NCBI GenBank assembly: GCA_009731375.1 | Contig: BJOX01000066.1 | Coordinates: 926,484 to 956,590, forward strand | Reading direction: 5' to 3' | Length of the DNA stretch: 30,107 bases | Source: Paulinella micropora | Taxonomy: Eukaryota > Cercozoa > Imbricatea > Euglyphida | Shown here: in pieces, positions 9,308 through 30,107 of the stretch | Numbering within the stretch: position 1 is the first letter of the stretch | Layout: every line of letters starts with the position of its first letter | Program-made: the position numbers and the translations under genes | Notes under the pieces: generated by a model | What the model was told of the DNA's origin: nothing | What the model saw: only the letters and a program-made list of their open reading frames with translations | Database searches by the model: none

Positions 9308-10222
9308 ATACTTGAGACAACCACAGTGCATGACATGGACAAAGCCATGCAAGGGTGCTTCCTTCGTTTTGAAGACGCATGCCCCTTCGACCTCTCCTGG
9401 GTTCGCCTCATTGGAACCCGTAATCCCCGTTTAATCTCTTGGGTCATCAACGCAAGCACAAACTCGGTTATTACCCCCGACCTTGGACGTCTGTGGGGAA
9501 TCATTCCCAACAACAAGTGTGCCCTCTGTTCTGGTCAAGCACATCTATGCCACATCCTCTCCGGTTGCCATGTTGCCCTCAAACAAGGCCGCTATACCTG
9601 GCGTCATGACTCTGTGCTCTGCACTATTGAAGCTCCCCTTCAAAAACACATCGAGAGCCATAACAAACGCTCCCCTATAGACCAAAATGAATCAAAGTCT
9701 ATGTTTGTGAAAGAGGGCGAGCAGAAGCCTAAGAGACAGTCATTTCATCGACCATCCCTGCTTGACACTGCAAACGATTGGCAACTCCAAACCCAATACA
9801 CCGGTTCTGAGCAAGCCTTTCCTGTCCACATTTGTGTCACTGACCTCCGCCCCGATATCGTTGTCTGGTCACTGTCTACCAAGATATGTATTCTGATCGA
9901 GCTAACGTGCCCGGTCGAGGAAAACATCCTTGACGCACGAGCCTACAACACCAACCGATACAACGAGCTCAAATCTCAAATCGAGGACAACGGATGGACC
10001 TGCCACCTTCGACCAATCGAATGCGGGGCTCGCGGCATGGTATCGTTCTCTGTTCATCGATGTTTCCGCGCCTTGGGTTTTTCCCATCCCCAATCCAAAT
10101 CCCTTTGCTTCAAGCTATCCTCCTGCGTAGCTCGTTGCTCTTTTGCGATTTATCGCTCCTGTGCAGTCAAAAATTGGACTAATCTTCCTCTAGTCCGTAT
10201 TGGTGACTGCATTCCATCATAG
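9308..10222 (+). CDS. LINE polyprotein C-terminus: CCHC knuckle plus restriction-like endonuclease
   Basis: 304 codons, open from the gap to TAG at 10,220-10,222. Residues 71-87 form a C-x2-C-x7-H-x4-C zinc knuckle (CALCSGQAHLCHILSGC), followed by the RxxxRHD signature at 95-101. Residues 181-200 give the PD...E-L-T core of a restriction-like endonuclease (RPDIVVW, then ILIELTCP), with a later conserved-type Tyr near 218. This order after the reverse transcriptase is typical of the R2/NeSL/R4/Hero side of non-LTR retrotransposons, where the endonuclease gives target specificity. The reverse transcriptase itself is missing (gap or 5' truncation). The frame is intact to its stop. The ATCT repeats read in frame upstream are not part of the protein. 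Confidence 0.85.
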   Translation: MLETTTVHDMDKAMQGCFLRFEDACPFDLSWVRLIGTRNPRLISWVINASTNSVITPDLGRLWGIIPNNKCALCSGQAHLCHILSGCHVALKQGRYTWRHDSVLCTIEAPLQKHIESHNKRSPIDQNESKSMFVKEGEQKPKRQSFHRPSLLDTANDWQLQTQYTGSEQAFPVHICVTDLRPDIVVWSLSTKICILIELTCPVEENILDARAYNTNRYNELKSQIEDNGWTCHLRPIECGARGMVSFSVHRCFRALGFSHPQSKSLCFKLSSCVARCSFAIYRSCAVKNWTNLPLVRIGDCIPS

Positions 10223-10533
10223 CCGTCCAGTGTTGCATAGCCCGGGCTAGGTCCCTGCGGGGGTTTAGGCCTCATACAATGTCATCATTGTAGCTTGCGC
10301 AAGCTTACGGTGCTCAAAACACTTGGACTAACGGCTTCCTTTTCTTTCTCTTCTTCCTTATCCTCCCACTCTCCATTCCTAGATTGCCTTTTTCTTCAAC
10401 GTCCTTCCTCCTCTTCTTTTTCCAGAACACAGTCTACCCGTGATTCCCATCCCGGACACATGCACAGTACACAAATTATTGTTTGATGTGAAACTGCGTT
10501 CCTTTGCAAGGACTACATTCCTTTGCGACATCT
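10223..10533 (+). other. LINE 3' UTR
   Basis: A non-coding stretch after the stop, with a CCCGGGC...GCGGGGG segment and a pyrimidine-rich centre. It ends in a 60-base segment that recurs alone at 11,530-11,597. Confidence 0.7.
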
Positions 10534-11189
<656 letters not shown>

Positions 11190-11457
11190 CTGTCGGTTTA
11201 TACTAGACTGTCGACAGTCTCGAAACTCCATCTGCTTATTGGGTCCTCTGTAATGGAGGTGGGAGCTCGTTCTGCAAGGGGCGCTTATGGAACGAGCCCT
11301 GGCCCCGCCTGGTACTAGGGAGATTTTGGTATTGCCTGTATCAGTCCCTTCCGTGCAAACATCACGACTTAGCTGGGCATCGGGTTAATACTTTACCCAC
11401 AGACTTCCTTGGTTGACCAAATCAGAAGCTCCATTTTCTGACATTAGTCGATATCTC

Positions 11458-11460
<3 letters not shown>
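11190..11460 (+). repeat. Family A element copy
   Basis: It starts at CTGTCGG inside the element and ends CGATATCTCATC. It has small losses relative to other copies, including GTCGACAG for GTCGAACAG and a shorter T run. Confidence 0.85.

Positions 11461-11529
<69 letters not shown>
11461..11529. repeat. TATC then TTTC tract
   Basis: Tail of the preceding copy, changing to TTTC just before a LINE 3'-end fragment. Confidence 0.9.
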
Positions 11530-11530
<1 letters not shown>

Positions 11531-11593
11531 ATTTGTGTTGTTTGATGTGAAACTGCGTTCCTTTGCAAGGACTACATTCCTTTGCGACATCTC

Positions 11594-11597
<4 letters not shown>
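11530..11597 (+). mobile_element. LINE 3'-end fragment (extreme 5' truncation)
   Basis: About 65 bases identical or nearly so to the LINE 3' terminus at 10,476-10,533 (TTTGATGTGAAACTGCG onward), followed by CTTT/CTAT repeats. It shows the same element integrating again into the same microsatellite type. Confidence 0.85.
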
Positions 11598-11633
<36 letters not shown>

Positions 11634-11722
11634 ATCTTTCTTTCTATCGTTCTATCTATCTTTCTATCTATCTTTCTATCTATCGTTCTATCTATCGTTC
11701 TATCTATCTTTCTATCTATCTA

Positions 11723-11770
<48 letters not shown>
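11598..11770. repeat. TTTC/TATC microsatellite
   Basis: TTTC units grade into ATCT units with several CGTT variants. Confidence 0.9.
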
Positions 11771-11771
<1 letters not shown>

Positions 11772-12020
11772 GTCGAACAGTCTCGAAACTCCATCTGCTT
11801 ACTGGGCCCTCTGTAATGGAGGTGGGAGCTCGTTCTGCAAGGGGCGCTTTATGGAACGAGCCCTGGCCCCGCCTGGTACTAGGGAGCTTTGGTATTGCCT
11901 GTATCAGTCCCTTCCGTGCAAACATCACGGCTTAGCTGGGCATCGGGTTAATACTTTACCCACAGACTTCCTGGTTGACGAAATCAGAAGCTCCTTTTTT
12001 CTGACATTAGTCGATATTTC

Positions 12021-12022
<2 letters not shown>
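11771..12022 (+). repeat. Family A element copy
   Basis: It starts TGTCGAACAGTCTCG and ends CGATATTTCATC. It shares the single-base loss CTTCCTGG and the ATTTC variant with the copy at 25,501-25,870, so these two form a subfamily. Confidence 0.85.
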
Positions 12023-12097
<75 letters not shown>

Positions 12098-12128
12098 ACT
12101 ATCTAACTATCTATCCTACCTATCTACG

Positions 12129-12177
<49 letters not shown>

Positions 12178-12178
12178 G

Positions 12179-12242
<64 letters not shown>

Positions 12243-12247
12243 CCTAC

Positions 12248-12310
<63 letters not shown>

Positions 12311-12352
12311 CCTACCTACCTACCTACCTATCTATCTATCTATCTATCTACC
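12023..12352. repeat. TATC/TACC microsatellite
   Basis: ATCT array with ACCT blocks near 12,241 and 12,310. Confidence 0.95.
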
Positions 12353-12438
12353 AACACAGACATAGATGCGATATTTTTTGTTCTTAGCTTGAATGATCTA
12401 CACACACTAAGCTAGATCAAAGCATATGATTGCAACAG

Positions 12439-12498
<60 letters not shown>

Positions 12499-12654
12499 CG
12501 TGATCTGATTCGGTTGAGTGAAAAATTCCCCCCCCCCCCCCCCCCCCCCCNNNNNNNNNNNNNNNNNNNNNNNNNNNNNNNNNNNNNTCTCTCTCTCTCT
12601 CTCTCTCTCTTTTCTTTCCTTTTTTTTTTTTTTTTTCCTTTTTTTTCTTTCCAG
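12353..12654. repeat. Spacer with AT, poly-C, gap, TC and poly-T tracts
   Basis: A short unique stretch, AT repeats (12,439-12,498), C run (12,529-12,550), gap (12,551-12,587), TC (12,588-12,610) and a T-rich tract. The T-rich tract directly precedes the first visible PPR exon and serves as its pyrimidine tract. Confidence 0.8.
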
Positions 12655-25977
<13,323 letters not shown>

Positions 25978-25997
25978 GTGTCCATTCATCTATCTAC

Positions 25998-26058
<61 letters not shown>

Positions 26059-26129
26059 ATCTTGTCTACCATCTCAGTCATCTGTGCTCGCCCTGTTTCA
26101 GGTGTCCATTCATCTACCTATCTATATAT

Positions 26130-26199
<70 letters not shown>

Positions 26200-26269
26200 G
26201 TCTGTCTATCTATCTATCTGTCTATCTATCTATCTATCGTCCCAATCTTCTGTACGGCCTTGTTGAAGG

Positions 26270-26270
<1 letters not shown>
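25978..26270 (+). repeat. TATC repeats with copies of the exon 14 end
   Basis: ATCT arrays around the 44-nt copy at 26,058-26,101 (donor GTGTCC kept) and a decayed copy at 26,238-26,267 where the donor reads GC. Confidence 0.8.
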
Positions 26271-26356
<86 letters not shown>

Positions 26357-26390
26357 TTACAACTGCTTCTACTATTACTACTACTGCTGT

Positions 26391-26457
<67 letters not shown>

Positions 26458-26534
26458 GCTACTACTACTACTGTTACTACTACTACTGTTACTACTACTA
26501 CTAAACGACATCAACAACAACAACAACAACAACA

Positions 26535-26587
<53 letters not shown>

Positions 26588-26661
26588 CACTACTACTACT
26601 ACTACGGCTACTACTACTACTACTATTACTACCACTGCTACTACAACCACTGCTACCACTA

Positions 26662-26739
<78 letters not shown>

Positions 26740-26836
26740 CTTCTTCTTCTTCTTCTTCTTTCTTCTTCTTCTTCTTCTTCTTCTTCTTCTTCTTCTTCTT
26801 CTTCTTCTTCTACTACTACTACTACTTCTTCTTCTT

Positions 26837-26891
<55 letters not shown>

Positions 26892-26924
26892 TACTACTAC
26901 TACTTCTACTACTACTACTACTAC

Positions 26925-26993
<69 letters not shown>

Positions 26994-27019
26994 TAATAAT
27001 AATAATGATAATAATAATG

Positions 27020-27064
<45 letters not shown>

Positions 27065-27073
27065 GTAATAATA
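26271..27073. repeat. ACT, TTC and AAT triplet repeats
   Basis: ACT (26,271-26,505), CAA, ACT, TTC (26,710-26,811), ACT, then AAT (26,925-27,073). No gene is supported; long Thr/Ser/Leu/Asn frames are repeat translations. Confidence 0.92.
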
Positions 27074-27366
27074 GTGCTTCTCTGTCAATGGCTGATGCAT
27101 TTCTGCACATGCGCCTCCATCGTCTCACCCGTGAGGGGNNNNNNNNNNNNNNNNNNNNNNNNNNNNNNNNNNNNNNNNNNNNNNNNNNNNNNNNNNNNNN
27201 NNNNNNNNNNNNNNNNNNNNNNNNNNNNNNNNNNNNNNNNNNNNNNNNNNNNNNNNNNNNNNNNNNNNNNNNNNNNNNNNNNNNNNNNNNNNNNNNNNNN
27301 NNNNNNNNNNNNNNNNNNNNNNNNNNNNNNNNNNNNNNNNNNNNNNNNNNNNNNNNTGGGCTATAG
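27074..27366 (-). mobile_element. tRNA-derived SINE copy 1, mostly inside a gap
   Basis: The 3' part (AGTGCTTCTCTGTCAATGGC on the plus strand) is intact to 27,138. A 218-base gap (27,139-27,356) hides the body; TGGGCTATA at 27,357 is the head side. AAT repeats lie on both sides. Confidence 0.7.
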
Positions 27367-27376
27367 CAACAACAAA

Positions 27377-27436
<60 letters not shown>
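27367..27436. repeat. CAA then AAT repeat
   Basis: Triplet repeat between the first SINE copy and the 493-bp tandem array. Confidence 0.9.
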
Positions 27437-29181
<1,745 letters not shown>

Positions 29182-29384
29182 AGTGCTTCTCTGTCAATGG
29201 CTGATGCAAATCTGCACATGCGCCTCCATCGTCTCACCCGTGAGGGGAGTACGAAGAATTGACGATAGGCTCTAATGACACCCCCGCACGGGCAGNNNNN
29301 NNNNNNNNNNNNNNNNCCGACGGGAATCGAACTGGCGACAGGGCCCAGATGGTAGAACTTGACCACTGGGCTATCACGGTGTCC
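29182..29384 (-). mobile_element. tRNA-derived SINE copy 2
   Basis: On the minus strand it begins GGACACCGTGATAGCCCAG and ends GAAGCACTA before ATT repeats. Box A (TAGCCCAGTGG) and box B (GTTCGATTC) are both present. A 21-base gap (29,296-29,316) lies in the body. Confidence 0.8.
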
Positions 29385-29408
29385 AGTAACAACAACAACA
29401 ACAACAAC

Positions 29409-29452
<44 letters not shown>

Positions 29453-29528
29453 TAATAATAATAATAATAATGATAATAATAATAATTATGATAATAATTA
29501 TGATAATAATAATAATAATAATAATAAT
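29385..29528. repeat. CAA then AAT repeat
   Basis: Triplet tract between SINE copies; on the SINE strand it is the ATT tail of copy 2's neighbour. Confidence 0.9.
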
Positions 29529-29972
29529 AGTGCTTCTCTGTCAATGGCTGATGCATTTCTGCACATGCGCCTCCATCGTCTCACCCGTGAGGGGAGTACG
29601 AAGAATTGACGATAAGCTCTAATGACACCCCCGCAAGGGCAGTTCCAACACTTCCAGACGGACCGGTATGTTCAATGAAAATACTGGTGGCACCGGATCG
29701 GTATGTTCAATGAAAATACTGGTGGCACCGACGGGAATCGAACTGGCGACAGGGCCCAGATGGTAGAACTTGACCACTGGGCTATCACGGTGTCCAAGCA
29801 AGGGCAGTTCCAACACTTCCAGACGGACCGGTATGTTCAATGAAAATACTGGTCCAGACGGACCGGTGTCTGGACCGGTATGTTCAATAAAAATACTGGT
29901 GGCACCGACGGGAATCGAACTGGTGACAGGGCCCAGATGGTAGAACTTGACCACTGGGCTATCACGGTGTCC
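29529..29972 (-). mobile_element. tRNA-derived SINE copy 3, partly dimeric
   Basis: A complete copy (29,529-29,795) joins directly to a second, 3'-truncated copy (29,798-29,972), so two tRNA-like heads lie head to tail. Each body also carries an internal duplication of a segment with ACCGGTATGTTCAAT. The tRNA-like head of the first unit is at 29,724-29,795, with box A TAGCCCAGTGG, box B GTTCGATTC and a GGTGCCA end. The T-stem no longer pairs well, so it is a SINE head and not a working tRNA. Confidence 0.8.
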
Positions 29973-29999
29973 AAAATAATAATAATAATAATAATAATA

Positions 30000-30063
<64 letters not shown>
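29973..30063. repeat. AAT repeat
   Basis: Pure AAT tract between SINE copies. Confidence 0.95.
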
Positions 30064-30064
<1 letters not shown>

Positions 30065-30107
30065 GTGCTTCTCTGTCAATGGCTGATGCATTTCTGCACA
30101 TGCGCCT
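30064..30107 (-). mobile_element. tRNA-derived SINE copy 4, cut by window end
   Basis: The first 44 bases on the plus strand match the 3' end of the other copies (AGTGCTTCTCTGTCAATGGC onward). Confidence 0.8.

Larger units (their letters stand above)
9307..10533 (+). mobile_element. Site-preferring LINE, 3' portion with TATC tail
   Basis: It consists of the coding end above plus about 310 bases of 3' UTR ending GCGACATCTCATC, then TATC repeats. Repeats of the same type lie 5' of the gap. The last 20 or so bases (ACATT...GCGAYATCTCATC) match the 3' end of family A. No poly-A tail is present. Confidence 0.8.

Noticed and set aside
29724-29795. Functional tRNA gene
   Set aside because: Box A and box B are good, but the acceptor stem needs a bulge and the T-stem does not pair. 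It is repeated with a SINE body and tail.

Overview
This is a eukaryotic nuclear window. Coding sequence is cut into small GT-AG exons, and non-LTR retrotransposons and a tRNA-derived SINE are present. There are no bacterial operons or ribosome-binding sites. More than half of the window is simple repeat: TATC/GATA, TATG/CATA, TC, AT, and ACT/TTC/CAA/AAT triplets. Most long open frames in it are translations of those repeats and are not genes. The organism cannot be named from the sequence; an intron-rich, microsatellite-rich protist fits at least as well as an animal. Eleven runs of N mark assembly gaps, and five of them touch poly-C or poly-G runs of 20 bases or more.

Left part (1-7,700). 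A TATC-tailed interspersed element is split by an inversion (1-423). A decayed retroelement-like coding stretch lies at 1,455-2,166. On the minus strand at 3,689-5,606 is a small gene that I identify as TMA7 (translation machinery-associated 7; CCDC72), read from four micro-exons. Two phase-compatible exons of an unrecognised plus-strand gene lie at 6,154-7,026.

Middle (7,700-12,350). TATC microsatellite carries several copies of one TATC-tailed element (family A). It also carries the 3' end of a LINE encoding a CCHC zinc knuckle and a restriction-like endonuclease (R2/NeSL/R4-type architecture). The LINE and family A end in the same short sequence and both have TATC tails, so they look like a LINE and a dependent element that target TATC repeats.

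Right-centre (12,655-25,977). Fourteen plus-strand exons with fully compatible phases encode part of a pentatricopeptide repeat (PPR) protein, about 376 codons in all. Four consecutive motifs come out at exactly 35 residues only after removing the introns, which validates the exon map. PPR proteins bind organellar RNA.

Right end (27,074-30,107). A tRNA-derived SINE (minus strand, box A and box B, ATT tail) is present in several copies inside AAT repeats. A 493-bp unit is repeated in tandem with no differences seen.

The most unusual feature is a recurring architecture. At most exons of both identified genes, the last 25-45 bp of the exon plus its GT splice donor is copied one to five more times in the following intron, each copy fused to the same microsatellite. 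One intron appears to have been made by duplication of an exonic AGGT segment. A 52-bp intronic minisatellite carries a consensus donor in nearly every unit.
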